From: Cheiracanthium punctorium
Lineage: Eukaryota; Arthropoda; Arachnida; Araneae; Cheiracanthiidae
NCBI GenBank assembly: GCA_038373885.1
Contig: JAWZYV010010319.1
Coordinates: 1,274,509-1,338,508, forward strand
DNA length: 64,000 nt
Reading direction: 5' to 3'
The position numbers were made by a program, and so were the translations under genes. The notes under the pieces were generated by a model. That model made no database searches. It saw only the letters and a list, made by a program, of their open reading frames with translations, and was not told the origin of the DNA. Positions 12,111 to 24,193 of this stretch are shown here, piece after piece (the first letter of the stretch is position 1; the number at the start of each line of letters is the position of its first letter).

Positions 12111-14186
12111 AATAAAGTTATCCTGGATAGGACCTCCTACTTCGATGATTAAATTGGGTGGAATATTTCTGAAGAGTGGAATTTCAGGTAGTACGCGCTC
12201 GGCAGATTTAGGAGAAAGAAGGCTGAGTTGTTTTGTCAAATATCGATATTAATAAAGAGTTGGGACCTTCAGAAATTGGATGATTTGAGTACTCCTCACG
12301 ACTACATTGAAACCCCGATAGTATGAATCTTTATACAATGATAAATTTCTTAATTCTGGGCATTCCTGTTTAGTTACTGTCAAATATAAGTTATTTTCTG
12401 TAAATAAAGTTTTGCATTAATTGCTGAGCGTATCTTAAGGTGGAACGGAGCTTAATGATCTAATTTTGGGACATTTGCTGGCAAACATCTGAGGGTCGGC
12501 TTATGCGAGCTTGACCAAATTTGGCACAGTGATACTATCCATGTAGTATTAGATGGTACTAAAGCGAAATGGTACTGTTCGGTCATGTCGTTGAGTATTC
12601 GTCTCTGAAAACATTTTTCCAAGCTTCACAAGCGCGATTTATTTTCTGTCATTCTGTGGAAATAATGTTATAAGTGATGATAATACCATATGAGGGAATT
12701 GAATCACCCCTAATTTTTAAGATTTTCTCTGACAAAATAAATTTTGAATGATACGTACCCAGAAAATGTAAAATAGTGAGGGGTGAATTTTGGTACGGCA
12801 AAAATCGATGGTAAAGAAGGATTGGAAGTTTGGAAATTGGAGCATTTGAAAGAAGAGTCTTCTTCGCTAATGCAATGAAAGCTCTATAGAACGAATCTTT
12901 ATGTAAAAATAACATTCTTAAAATGGTAGCTCTCAGCATTTCCGATTGGTTAATGTCAAATTTTATCACGTATCTAAAAGTAAATAGCTCCTTTCAATAA
13001 ATAAATAATTTTTCATTTTCTTACTTTTTATCTACATATATATATGTATATAGAATGATTTTTTTTTCAGTAATTCAAAAAGTTTCTTTTTAAGAATTAT
13101 TGAAAATAAAAGACACTATTGTAAGACACCAGGACTTCTGTTAAATAAATTATTAAAAGGATTGTTTTAAAATGTATAACTATTGAATATAGAGTTACAA
13201 GGCTTATATACTTTTAAATTTATCTCTTCTACATTAAACAGTTTGACACTTTGAGAGTGATTATTTTACTTAAACAGAAAAGAAAGACATACTGTAAGTT
13301 ATTTTTATTCAGATATAAAAACGATTGATAATCATTCTTTAGAGTTACAATTTTATGTTGTAAATTTTCTCTGCATAATAGTCACGCCTAGACTTTCACC
13401 AAGAAAAAGTGGCAAAAACTTGAACGACTATTACGCGAGTAAACACGAACATCTTTAAAAATATAATTATTCAGTAATGTGTATTACAAATTCACCCGTT
13501 TGTTTATTTCCCACTCTTTTTAAAGTAGTTTTGCTTCGGTCATTCACGAGCATTCAAGGAAATTTAGTCTCCTTCCGCCTCCCTTCCGTAATCCACTCTC
13601 GATTCGAAATTGGTAATTTACCGCAATTTTTTTAACTAACATATATTAACTTTTAAAGTTTAATAAATTGTTGCAGATACCATCCCTTCTCTCTACTTAC
13701 AAACAGTTTTAAATGTATTTTGTTGTTTTAGAATTTATAAAAAAGTATTTATTATTAATGCAGGTATGTACTTTATAAATTATATTAATAATAATATTTC
13801 AATATAAATCATGTGTTTAATTTAGGCAGTTACGCTTTTATATTAGTAATCGTGGCGTACATTGCAGAATCACGCTGCTACACGGAAAATAATTTTATTT
13901 TCAAAGTACTTTTCATCAATATGAAATATCACTTAAAATTATCCCAATTATACTGTTTTATTGAAAAGGTGTTCAGCACACAGTATTTTTACTATGACTC
14001 ATTTTTTTTTTAATAAAAGGTACAAAATCATTGTACTAAATGACTTTTTTCAATGTGCAAATGCTCAGGATAGCAATAAATATAAATAAAATGAAACAAA
14101 AATAAAAGTATTTTTAAGAAAATCGCTTTTTTGAGATTAAAAATTAATCAGGAAAAGAGCGAAATCATATCTTAAATTATTTTCCT
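12111..14186. other. gene-free stretch
   Basis: No gene recognised. A 106-codon minus-strand frame (12,649-12,969) has no recognisable domain. The part at 12,430-12,600 has phrases such as TTGACCAAATTTGGCAC common in transposon ends, but no termini could be found. Confidence 0.4.
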
Positions 14187-14387
14187 AAAAGGAGCGTTTC
14201 CTATAAAACGCTGCTTTTAATATTAAAAAGTAATGAAAAAGGAGCCAAATTATTTAATGTAAAAGGAGCGAAAATCGCTCCGAAAATTTCACTCCGCTTA
14301 GTGATCAAAAAACGCTCCTAAAGGAGAAGCTCACTTTCAAGTACGGAAAGGAGCGAAAAATCACTCCGACTGATCGAATTTCGCTCG
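14187..14387. repeat. cluster of GGAGCG/CGCTCC hairpins
   Basis: At least five copies of AAAGGAGC(G) occur in about 200 bases, each followed at short distance by a complementary GCTCC-type arm. The cleanest is GGAGCGAAAATCGCTCC at 14,264-14,280, with 6-base arms and a 5-base loop. The arrangement suggests a palindromic unit that multiplied locally. No coding content. Confidence 0.6.
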
Positions 14388-15602
14388 TTTGGTTTAAGCG
14401 TGGCGAGATTCAGAAAAAGAAACAAGGTTGAATATCAGTAGATAAACAAATTGGAACTTTTTAAAAAATAAGGCAGCTTTCAGAGATGCCTTACTTTTCA
14501 CTTCTCCAGTAAAATTAGTTATTACGATTTTTTATGTAACTATAAACGTTCTATATTGTGATAATTTCAAATATTTCTGAGGAGTCACAATTTCAAACAA
14601 AATTTACGACGATTGTAGTTGTAAAAATTGCTTTTCGATAAATAAAATTCATCTTTAATTTCATAATTTCTTTTCTTCGATTCACCAGTTAAAATAACGC
14701 TCTTAATCCTAATTATCTAATAATATATTTGCTTGTTTGGTAATCAGTACGGTTAAGTCTCGCTTCATCTTTGCGAAAGAGCAATAACAAAAAATTAATA
14801 AATAACAAACAAATTAATAAAAAATTAATTAAAAAACCCAAAAACTCTCCAAAAAGTTGTCAATAGGCTCAAAAATGAGATTGGTAAAGTTTCAACTCAT
14901 TTGCATAATATTATATGCCCGTTCCGCATTGAGGTTGAGTTTAGAAAAATCGCGGTTTTTCGCAAAAAAAAAAAAAAAAAGTTTTTTCATCATAAAATGG
15001 ATAAAATTGAGTCTAGAAACATTATGTTGGTCTCGTTTCATAAGAAAACTTCCTGCCTTGAGGAGCTACACATCACTTTTATGTAAAAACTTACAGATTT
15101 AACCCTCCAAGCGGTTGTAATGTCAAATCTCGTCCACTTTATTCCAGTTTTTACTGCAATCCATCTAAAATATTAATCATGTATAACACTGTGATATCCT
15201 AAAATATGTTTGATATTAAAGCTTGTAGGTAGTTTAGGACATATGTTGCATGTATGCTCACAAACAATAAAAATAACTATACACATACTGCATAAATAAG
15301 CTCTTTTAAATTGTAAATTAAAAGAATTGCAATACATATCGTACGTACCTTAAAAATGATGGGATTCTTTTAAAAATAAAACTTACAAGGATTGTCTGAG
15401 ACAGGGAGAGGTTGGCTTACGAATTTTGACCAAGTGCTGATGAGTTTTAGAGGACCCTTGCCTTATTGGAGTAAAATGACAAAGAATTAGCCGCCAACTC
15501 TTGAGTATTTTCGGGAAAATGACAATCAAATTTTTATATATTTTTTAAATTTAATTTTTAATGAATACAAATTTGTCGAAAATTATCAATTTTTTGGACA
15601 TT
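14388..15602. other. AT-rich gene-free stretch
   Basis: Nothing recognised apart from an A-run near 14,964-14,982. Confidence 0.5.
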
Positions 15603-15646
15603 GACTTTGGTGGGTCTAGGACAAGTGCCTTAGGCCCACCAAAGTC
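15603..15646. repeat. 44-base inverted repeat
   Basis: The arms GACTTTGGTGGGTCTAGG and CCTTAGGCCCACCAAAGTC pair over 17 of 19 positions around the loop ACAAGTG. It stands alone in AT-rich DNA. A second, smaller hairpin TTCAACCTCT...AGAGGTTGAA lies about 80 bases downstream. Confidence 0.7.
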
Positions 15647-15892
15647 ATAATCAAAGTGTCATAATAAAGATAAATTTCGTCTGGTTAAATTTAAATACTT
15701 AGTTGTATCTTATGTAACTTTCAAGATGTTCAACCTCTTAAGATGATTATAGAGGTTGAATATTATATTATTTAAGATGACTATACTTAAGATTACTAAA
15801 GATTACTAAAACATTTCCACAGCGCGTAAACTATTTTTCATTTTGAGGCTATAGTCGAAAAGCAAAACATACTTTACGACTCCCAAGCACAA

Positions 15893-16020
15893 AATAATAA
15901 TAATAATAATTATAATTATAATTATAATTATAATACTAATAATAAAAATAATAATAGCCTCTTCACAAGAAGAACTACACACTGTGATAAACATAAAAAT
16001 AAATAAATAAATAAAAACGT
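15893..16020. repeat. AAT/AATT microsatellite and AAAT run
   Basis: An (AAT)n run passes into (AATTAT)n at 15,893-15,960, and (AAAT)n follows at about 15,996-16,015. The poly-isoleucine open frame on the minus strand is an artefact of this. Confidence 0.8.
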
Positions 16021-16439
16021 TTCTTTTGTAAAAATTTCTCAAAATAACATGGAATTAAATAGGAAAACTTTTAGAAAAGCATTTCAAGTTAGACCTTTTT
16101 CCTTAGAGATTCATAACTAATACAGATTTATCGTTTGTTACGATCACTAACAGCTTGATTGTAGCTATAGGGCTTAAATCTTAATCTTAATTCACCCTTA
16201 TCGCTATAAAGACTGCACAACAAAGACAATAGTTCCCACAGTTCCCCGCATTAAGCTTTCGCTCCATGGTCATGCAGCGTTGCCACTGGAAACACTAAAA
16301 GAATTTTCCCTGCCGTGTATTTTGTAACGGTATGAAATACAGGTGAAACTTCAAAGGAAGGTTAGACTTCACAACTCCTCTCTTTATTAAATAGGCGAAT
16401 TTGTCCATTTTCGGGTCTCTAAATGACGCCAAATTAAAC

Positions 16440-16470
16440 GAGAAATTAAATTAAATTAAATTAAATTAAA
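16440..16470. repeat. (TTAAA)n pentamer repeat
   Basis: About six copies of AATTA/TTAAA in tandem. Confidence 0.8.
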
Positions 16471-16611
16471 AAGAAATAAAATTTAAGTGGCATATGTACG
16501 ACAGAATTACAAGGGGTATTAAAAGGGGCTGAATTGATTAAAATGATCGGTTATCTATATTGATATTTTTTGGAAGTTATGTCGAGGGATCTAAGACATA
16601 GAAAACAAGTA

Positions 16612-16870
16612 CACTGAGAAAAAAAATTTGTTGATTTAAAAAAAAAAAAAATGTTGATTTAAAAAAAAAAAAAAAAAAAAAAAAGAAGGTTGTCTCCATT
16701 TCAAAGGAATGTGTTTGATGAATCAACAATGTTAGTTCAACAAAGTATTTTGTTAATTTGACAATTTTTAAAAAAAACTACCTAAATTATTGGGTTGAAA
16801 TAGCGAAAACCAAATTTTGTGGAATTAACAAAATTTTGTTCAATTCAAGAAAACATTTTTTTCAGCTAGA
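16612..16870. repeat. poly-palindromic TTGTTGAATYAACAA-type array, copy 1
   Basis: It begins CACTGAGAAAAAAAATTTGTTG, passes through two A-runs, and then has loosely spaced palindromic words (TGAATCAACAATG, TTCAACAAAGTATTTTGTTA). Arrays of the same words occur at 35,520-35,895, 43,985-44,130 and 55,836-56,036. No protein is encoded. It looks like a family of non-autonomous elements made almost only of a degenerate self-complementary word. Confidence 0.5.
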
Positions 16871-17935
16871 AAGATTTATAAATCAAAATTTGTATAGTGA
16901 TAAATATTTCGGACTTTTTCTTTCAATATGTTTTCAGCCTTAATTTCTTTTTTATTTATTAATGCCCCGTGCACTCTAAATAATTTTAACTTTCTGGTGA
17001 TGCTACTAATTATAAAATCCATTAAAAGATATCCTCAGCATACGTATACTGTTTTTGTCTATTTCATAATTAGATAAATTAATTTTTCTGCGAATCTATG
17101 CAATAACTTTTGTAAAAGACACATTTGCATAAAAATAAATTTTGTTAAGCAGTATGTCTAATGTAAACAGAAAAAAAAACAGGTTATATAACCAACCTTT
17201 TAAAATGCTAAAATAGTCCACACCTTAGAAAACGCGTAATATTTTCTGGAAATACAGTATTAAGGTTTCGTATTAATTAAATAAACTCCATTCACTGCTT
17301 TTGGGAATAATAGTTCTTTCAAAATATCTAAACAAGACGTAGGTGTGGATAAATCATAATAAGTAGTTTCAAGAAATTCAAATAATATTCAAAAGAGTAA
17401 CTATTTTATTAAGAAAACGAGACAAAATGAATTTTTGTTACTGCATTTGTAGATAAAACTAGTTTTGCGTAAATTATATGAATAGTTTTGCTTCAGATTA
17501 TACATTTAAATTTATTGTAAATATAAGGAATGGAATATTTTTCTAAGCTAAATTGTTTTTCTATGAATGTGTTTAAAAAATTTTTTATTAGTCTGGTACT
17601 AGCAGAATATCATTTATTGAATTTTTGTATAATTGTATTTGATAAAAAATATTTTCATTTTCATATAGGATTTTAATTTTCCATTTTTCTTGAACCTTTT
17701 ACTTTCTCGTATTTTAACCGCTTTAGCTTCTTTGTGCAAAATAAAGGAAGTATTGGAAGCGTAAAAAAAAAAACCGTATTTAGATTTCGACGAAAAAAAT
17801 GATTTTAACCACCACTTAATTTATTTTGACAAATTACGATGCGACATCTCTACGTATGTACACATATGCATGTGCGATCCATTTTAACCAACAGTGAACG
17901 TATTATTAACTAGTTTAGGCGGATCTGTAAATACA
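16871..17935. other. AT-rich gene-free stretch
   Basis: Nothing recognised. Confidence 0.5.
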
Positions 17936-18304
17936 GGGTGTTTCACGAAGGGTGATTTTGAAAATAAATAACTCAAAAATGGCGATTTATACAATCATGA
18001 AACCAGTGGCATGTTTATCAAAAAAATAAAAAACTTAAGAATTTGATTGAGAAGCCACAAAGTTTTAGTTACAGATTGCGCCGACAGATGACACTCAAAG
18101 CGGTAAGACATATCTAAGAAAATGCTCATTTGTCGCACAAATAACCGCTCCACTACCCAAAATTTAACTTTTGGTCTCCGAACTCTTGCAAAGGCGTTAT
18201 TGAACTTTTCTTCTTTCGAGAAACGATAATGACTGTCGGTATATTGTGCTTTTGAAACATTACATTTGACGCCACTCAACAACCGTTCGACGATCTACCG
18301 GACA
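17936..18304. other. possible transposon end of ACAGGGTGTTTCA type
   Basis: TACAGGGTGTTTCACGAAGGG at 17,934-17,954 resembles the outer end of arthropod DNA transposons and MITEs; compare the foldback ends at 48,100 and 48,751. A 95-codon minus-strand frame (17,995-18,282) lies inside but is not recognisable. No opposite end is seen before the hAT copy starts, so this may be a truncated copy. Confidence 0.3.
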
Positions 18305-18808
18305 CAGTGCCGGATTAAGACAGCGCGGGGCCTGTAGCAAATGTTATCAAGGGGCCCCATGTTAATTAACGCACCCAGAAGGTTGTTTTTTTTTAATTAG
18401 GGGGAGGATTTCACCCTTTTATTATAGTAGTATAGGTAAATTAACCGAGAAAATAAATAGTGCTAATTATATTATAATTTATTTTTAGTGTGAATTAATT
18501 AATTAATGGGATGGCTAATGCTAATTAAATGTAAATAAAACTAAAATTTCTCCGTTAGATCTGGGAGGGTATTATCCCAACCCTCCCTCCCACTTGGGGG
18601 CGCAAATGTCTAGGTTTTGTGTGATAATGATATAAAACACAACTTTTACGAACTTTGCTTGATTTAATATGAGCAAATTTGAGCTAACACAAGACATATC
18701 AATTTCTCCAAGTAAATGTGTATGCGGAAAAAATGCCCCTCAAAACATTAAGTTGTCCTTTTTCTGGGGTGGGGTGGAGTGGGGGAATTCAAGGCTGGGG
18801 GCTTAATA

Positions 18809-20313
18809 CATTCATGTCCATAAATTAAGGATAATGAAGTTCAGGCAAAGAAAGAGAAAGAAACAAAACAAATTTGACTTATTTGTAAAGTCTATTTATT
18901 AAACAAAAAGTAAAGAGCAAAAAAGATGCTATATGTTTGACATAATTAATAAAAATTGCAAGTTTTACTCCCTTGACCAAATTTCAAAAAAGAACCTATT
19001 TACAAAAAACAGTATAACACGGTTAGTAGGATGGTTAATACGGAGTATGTCTCCCGGACGATGCAATACAGGCCTGACAACGCCTAGGCATGCTGAGTAT
19101 CAAATGATCAATTTGATCTTGGGGAATATTACACCACTCATCAAGCAATGCACTCCGAAGTTCCGGTAGACAGGTGGGAGGGGGTTGACGGGCTGCAATT
19201 CGTCGGCCAAGCATATCCCACACATGCTCTATTGGATTCAAGTCCGGTGAGTATGCTGGCCAATGCATACGGGTGATATCCTCCGATTGAAGGCATTCGT
19301 CTACAATGTTTGCACGGTGAGGACGGGCGTTGTCATCCATAAACACAAATTCAGCACCCATGGCGCCCCGAAACAAACGTACATGTTGTTCCAGAATGAC
19401 ATCCCGATAGATGTGGCCTGTCATCGTTACACTCTGAACATGCAGGTCAGTTCTGGAACCAAGAATAATTCCTCCCCAAACGAGCCATCCTGCACCACCG
19501 TAACGGTGTCTTTCAATGGTGTTCTCTTGGTGGTAACGGGTACCTGGTGCTCTCCAGATGAATGTCCGGCGAGAATCAGACTCCAAACTAAACCTGGACT
19601 CGTCGGAAAACATCACACAAGACCACTGTTGCGGTGTCCACAATGCATGCTCTCTACTCCAGGTTAATCGCAGGCGACAGTGAGTTGCGGTAAGTGGAAC
19701 ACATCTGACAGGCCTACGAGCATGTAGACCAATGTGCCCTAAGCGTCTGTACACGGTCTGCCTTGAAACTGTCGTACCGGTAGCTGAAGAGAGCTGACGA
19801 GACAGGTCTGATGCTGTACTCCGTCTGTTTCTTTTGGCAGTAACTGCCAAATAGCGGTCCTCATTCGGCGTTGTAACTCGGGGGCGACCTGTGCTGTAAC
19901 GTCTACTCACATTACCATCATCTTGGAATCGTTGCCAAAGCCTGGAGATGACACTCTGGGCGATTCCAAGTTCCTCGGATACTTCCAGCTGGGTACGTCC
20001 ACATTCCAGTCGTCCGATAATTCTGCCACGTAAAACATCATCCAAATGCCTCCTTTGTGCCATAACTATGCGGTTTTTGCACTGAAAGGCTTTCACAGCG
20101 CTTGTGAACAATTTTACTTCTTTGTCACCATTCCTTATATACACCTCTCTTACACTCTCGTCATTGTGACGTATCATCCACGCCATCTGGTGGTTTCCTG
20201 TAATTTGCATATTCTTCTTCAAGATGTGTGTGATCATTCCACAGGTGAAATTTTTATTTTAGAGATCAATCTCTGTGTGATTCTGAATTATCCTTAATTT
20301 ATGGACATGAGTG
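18809..20313 (-). mobile_element. complete Tc1 element, DD34E, 1,505 bp
   Basis: The inverted ends CAYTCATGTCCATAAATTAA are identical apart from one position over about 27 bases. A TA duplication flanks the element (18,807-18,808 and 20,314-20,315). It holds one uninterrupted transposase gene on the minus strand. The related hAT copy at 57 kb has an uninterrupted TA at the equivalent place (57,428-57,429), so both the target and the boundaries are confirmed inside the window. Near-perfect ends plus an intact gene suggest a recent insertion. Confidence 0.95.
19035..20063 (-). CDS. Tc1 transposase, 342 aa, intact
   Basis: This enzyme cuts and pastes its own element between TA dinucleotides in the nucleus. 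The start is MAQRRHLDD at 20,063, the position conserved in relatives; the frame is open 58 codons further upstream but that part lies in the leader. Residues 15-50 form the first helix-turn-helix, GRPR (59-62) is the AT-hook-like linker, and 64-120 the second DNA-binding region. The catalytic triad is visible: D154 (FSDESRF), D244 (FMDDNARPHRA) and E279 (SPDLNPIEHVW), with 34 residues between the last two, i.e. DD34E. The glycine-rich box is RYGGAGWLVWGG (187-198). Length is normal for Tc1 and there is no stop or frameshift, so the protein could be functional. The only odd point is its isolation among dead relatives (46, 49 and 51 kb) of other lineages. Confidence 0.93.
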   Translation of the reverse strand: MAQRRHLDDVLRGRIIGRLECGRTQLEVSEELGIAQSVISRLWQRFQDDGNVSRRYSTGRPRVTTPNEDRYLAVTAKRNRRSTASDLSRQLSSATGTTVSRQTVYRRLGHIGLHARRPVRCVPLTATHCRLRLTWSREHALWTPQQWSCVMFSDESRFSLESDSRRTFIWRAPGTRYHQENTIERHRYGGAGWLVWGGIILGSRTDLHVQSVTMTGHIYRDVILEQHVRLFRGAMGAEFVFMDDNARPHRANIVDECLQSEDITRMHWPAYSPDLNPIEHVWDMLGRRIAARQPPPTCLPELRSALLDEWCNIPQDQIDHLILSMPRRCQACIASSGRHTPY

Positions 20314-21120
20314 TAGATAGCGAGATTGATAATGTTTAAAGGTATTTATACCTACAACTCAGTTTTTTTTATGAATGTTAATGCTCATGGATACATATTT
20401 CGAGTTTCTAATAACCCCCTCCCCCCCCCCCACCACCACCCTTTCCCATATGCAAACATATAATTTGACAAGTTCACATACGTACAATAATAATTGTTTC
20501 TGTAAAATTTCTAGAGTCTTCGAAAACAAAATGTACTTTAAACTGTGAGTTTAAGTAACAGTTTTTTCCCCTCTAAAAATACGTACTTGTACAATTATTC
20601 CATTACTTGGAAGGTCTTTACTAATTTGTATATTATTAACTTCATTTATTTAATGGATTAATTCATTAAGAAACCAAACTGCGGATAGGCGGATCTACCG
20701 CAATTATACTTTTGTTTTTCAAAATACACTGCATGAACGGGACGCATTCAAACTGCACATGCGTACAGAGGGGGTCTGTTACTTCCACATACAGCTTGGA
20801 GCACTTCTAATGGCCATTTCGTTCGAGTTCTACAAGCATGCGTGCACTACTTTTAAACCTACCTTCGTAAAAATGGTATAAAATATTTTGTTTTAAAGAA
20901 CCTTAATAAGAGGATTCTATCTTTTATAAATAGAATAATCAATATAATAAGTAATTTCGGATAAAACATTCATTATCGTATTACTTTAAAATATTTTTGC
21001 AGGATATAATAATCTTAAATGTGATCGAGTATTATGCGAGTTTCTTTGTGGAGCAAGAGTATCAGAAAAAAAACCTTCGTTTTCAGTTTCCCTGGGGTTA
21101 TGGCTTCCCGGATATCCCTA

Positions 21121-22014
21121 AATTAAATATTTAAATGCAGCGCATCAAAAATGTGTATAATTTAATGAACCTAACAAACACTGATGTGATGCCATAACTG
21201 CATTTTTTAATCAAAGAACAATTTAAAATGTGCATCAATGAATCCTAGTTAAGAAACAACAGCATTTAGCGACGCCGTAACTTGATTTATGTGCTTGTTT
21301 TTTTTTTTTTAAATACGCTTGCATGAAAGCTACAGTTATTTTTCTTTGAGTAATTATTATATCAGAGACACTAAGAAATGCAAAGCATCAAAAATATACC
21401 AACTTTTAAGTACTTTCCAACTATCAACCATTTGTATCATTGCGTAACAAATGGTAAACTTGTTCGAACTCATCCTTGACACAACGGCGGAAATTCTCTC
21501 ACCTATGCCTAACTTAGCTGGAATAAAAAGTACAAGAAGGAGAGGGGTAAGAAAGGAAGCAAAACGCGAAACGGTTAATTTTTTTACTTCTAAATCTGTC
21601 AGAGAAGGAGCATGCTAACAAACAAGTAATCACTAATTAAAATAATAAGAAATGGCTATTATGAAGAAAAAAAATTAGAATGAAATATTAATACTGTGAT
21701 AAATTTCAGGAAATTCTGAACTTGAAAAGGCAAAAGTTGAAAATCGAAAAACTGAATGGCAGGTGTGGCAGTTGAAAAGCAACACTTTAATTACAAAAGA
21801 CAATTAATCCATTAACAATTTTATAAGATTTTTATTTAACAATTTAAAAATAATGAACTATTTCTAAGGTACAATTAAAAATAATTAACAAAGTCTTTAG
21901 TAGAGCAAAATGTGTGACGCTCATACCATCGTTAAGTTAGTTGGAGAAAATAAGGAGACTTACATTTGCGAGATGTTATTGCTTTTAATCTATAAATTAT
22001 TTATTATTTTAATA
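21121..22014. other. AT-rich gene-free stretch
   Basis: Nothing recognised. Confidence 0.5.
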
Positions 22015-22975
22015 TCTATGTAAATAAAATTATACTTTTGTCTGTAAATTGCTTGGAATTCAAAAATTTTGCTATTTCTATCCATTTCAAGCAACTGGGA
22101 ATCCAATCCGACCATAAAAAAAAGTTTGTCTGTCGTTCTGTCCATGACGTCTTTTTTTTTCGATCATCACGTAAAAATGATTGAAGTTAATGAAATGAAG
22201 TTTAATGGCATGATAGGTGGGCACTCAACTTAAGCTACAAGTGTCAATTTTTTAAAAAATGTAATTAGATTTTTAGATTTTGCGAAAATCGTTTAAAACT
22301 GCGTACATTTATGTTCGTTTATCACATAATAACAGTTAAAGCGAATGAAAGGAAATTTGATGACATGACAGGCGGTCACTCAACATAAACTATAGGCGTA
22401 ATATTTAAAAAAATTGTGATTAGATTTTGAGATTTTGCGAAAATTCTTCCAAAATGCGTGCATATTTCTTCCAGCATCACGTAATAACGACTAAAGCGAA
22501 GGATATGAAATTGGGTGACATGATAGGTTGCTGTCCAACTTAAACTGTATGTGTCAAATTCTTTTAATATTTTGATTAGATTTTGACATTTTGCGAAAAT
22601 CGTTTCAAAATGCTTAAATTTTTGTTCTAGCCCCACGAAATAAAGACTAAAGGGAATGAAATTAAATTTGATGACATGATAGGAGGTCATTCCACTTAAA
22701 CTATAGGCGTCGAATTTTTCAAAAAATTTGATTAGATTTTAAGATTTTGCGAAAATCGTTTCAAAATGCGTAAATATTTGTTCGCGTATTTGCGTAATAA
22801 CAACTAAAGCGAATGAAATAAAATTAGGAGCATGCTAGGTGGCTACAGATATTAATTGTAAGTGTTGAATTTTTTTTTAAGTTCAGTCAGATTCTGAGGT
22901 TTTGCGAAAATCATTTCAAAATCGGATGCCTGTAGTTTAAGTTGAGTGATCATGTATCATATGATCAAGCATCAT
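22015..22975 (+). mobile_element. Helitron-like head with internal tandem repeats
   Basis: It starts A|TCTATGTAAATAAAATTATAC at 22,014/22,015, nearly the same as the left end of the complete non-autonomous Helitron at 42,616 (TCTATATAAATAAAATTAGAC). The first ~130 bases of both copies match (TTTGTCTGTA...TTGCTTGGAATTC, then AAAAAAGTTTGTCTGTC). The rest is a tandem array. No 3' hairpin with CTAG was found, so the right end is lost or unrecognised. Confidence 0.6.
22150..22925 (+). repeat. tandem array, five units of ~155 bp
   Basis: The phrase TTTTGCGAAAATC recurs with TGCG at 22,281, 22,436, 22,592, 22,748 and 22,903. The spacings are 155, 156, 156 and 155. Each unit also carries TAACNACTAAAGCGAATGAAAT, GATGACATGATAGGNGG and CAACTTAAACTATAGGCGT in the same order. 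Units differ by roughly 15-25% but the period is very regular. A 104-codon frame at 22,376-22,690 merely follows the repeat. Confidence 0.85.
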
Positions 22976-24193
22976 TTCTCACTCTTTCACCCAAGGTAGG
23001 ATAAAATGGTTCTTTGGCCTTTACGCCACATAGGCGGCGGAAAGGGCTCTTTCACGTGACATTTCAAATGCAAAATAATTTTTAAACTAAATATTTATAC
23101 AGCTCATTTTTTTCTAAAAATCAAGGTTCTTCTAGAATCTGAGCTACCATCGATCCTGTTTCAGCACCAGTTATATTGTGCACTTTTTTATTGTTCCCAG
23201 TAGGCCTTTCTCAACGACATTTTTCCTCTCTATACGCCTAATGATAGCCACACCCATTATTCTGTTCCCATCTCTCACAAATATGTTGATATAGTGTATT
23301 AAGTAATGGAAACAACACTTTGGTAATTATAGTTCACGAAGTAAGTACTTTCCAAAAAGTTTACTGTATTCAGATACAAAGTACGGGATTTAAGTTTTGT
23401 GGAGGTTAGATATAAAATACAGAAGTTTTGCTTTAATGAGAGCACATTCATTAAAGTTTAACGACGATAGCAATTAAAAGTAGGTTTAAAAATTGATATT
23501 TTGCTTAATACCTACGCAAATTCGTAAACTTACGATCGAAATTGTTCATTGCAGTTGTGCTATAAATTATTTGAGGAATGATTTCCATGATACCATGGAT
23601 GTAAAGTCTGTTATGTATTATTTTTGTTAAAACTTAAAGCATATAAGTAGAGTTTTTAACTATACAGATTTTTGAAAACAATTAGCATGTCGAAATGAAA
23701 TAAGCTTTATTCTCAATACATCATTTCTCAATTGCGAGGAAAATAAAGATAAATTTTGCAGTACAATTTTAAAAATAGATTAGATGTCCCACATTTAGAT
23801 GAAAAACAAAAATAAGGTCACTATACTATATTACATTAACCTATAAAAAATTTTTAGCTAGTCGAAACTATTCTAATTTGTTTAACAATCTCGAAAAAAT
23901 TGATGGATTGTAATATCTGTGTAATCATTGTTTCTATCGTTATGTAGCACACTAGATGAGTACCCTTTCATTTTCAATGGATTAAGGATTTTTCCTAAGG
24001 TACGCAGGTATACATTTAGAAAAAACATTGTTTTAAAATAATTGAACACATACTTTATAGTCATTAAAAATGCTATTCAAAAAAAGTCATGCAGAAACTA
24101 AATTGTTTACTTCTTAGTCCATAAATACAATTCAAACGTTATTCAGTAAGAATAGGTATTTATTTACTGGCATTTGTCTTAGTCAATTTTATT
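22976..24193. other. AT-rich gene-free stretch
   Basis: Nothing recognised. Confidence 0.5.

Larger units (their letters stand above)
18305..21120. mobile_element. hAT-like element, copy 1 (left part), interrupted by Tc1
   Basis: The left end CAGTGCCGGATTAAG, followed by GGGGCCTGTAGCAAATG, matches the left end of the complete copy at 56,976-63,419. The two run in parallel to about 21,117 (58,214 in the other copy), for example ATTCGGATAAAACATTCATT and GGTTATGGCTTCYCGGATA. After that they diverge, and no inverted right end (CCGGCACTG) was found here, so this copy is truncated or rearranged. The 1,505 bases 18,809-20,313 are a later Tc1 insertion. No hAT transposase sequence is visible in it. 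Confidence 0.75.

Noticed and set aside
11806..12239. 88- and 122-codon frames over the GC-richer island
   Set aside because: Neither translation resembles a known protein; frame length follows from the local base composition.
12649..12969. 106-codon minus-strand frame
   Set aside because: No recognisable motif, AT-driven composition, and no splice or homology support.
15806..16042. Poly-isoleucine frame, minus strand
   Set aside because: Produced by the AAT/AATT microsatellite.
19263..19667. 134-codon plus-strand frame
   Set aside because: It lies antisense to the Tc1 transposase and is explained by the composition of that gene.
22376..22690. 104-codon minus-strand frame with an internally repetitive protein
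   Set aside because: The repetition is that of the 155-base tandem DNA array; no domain or start context supports a gene.
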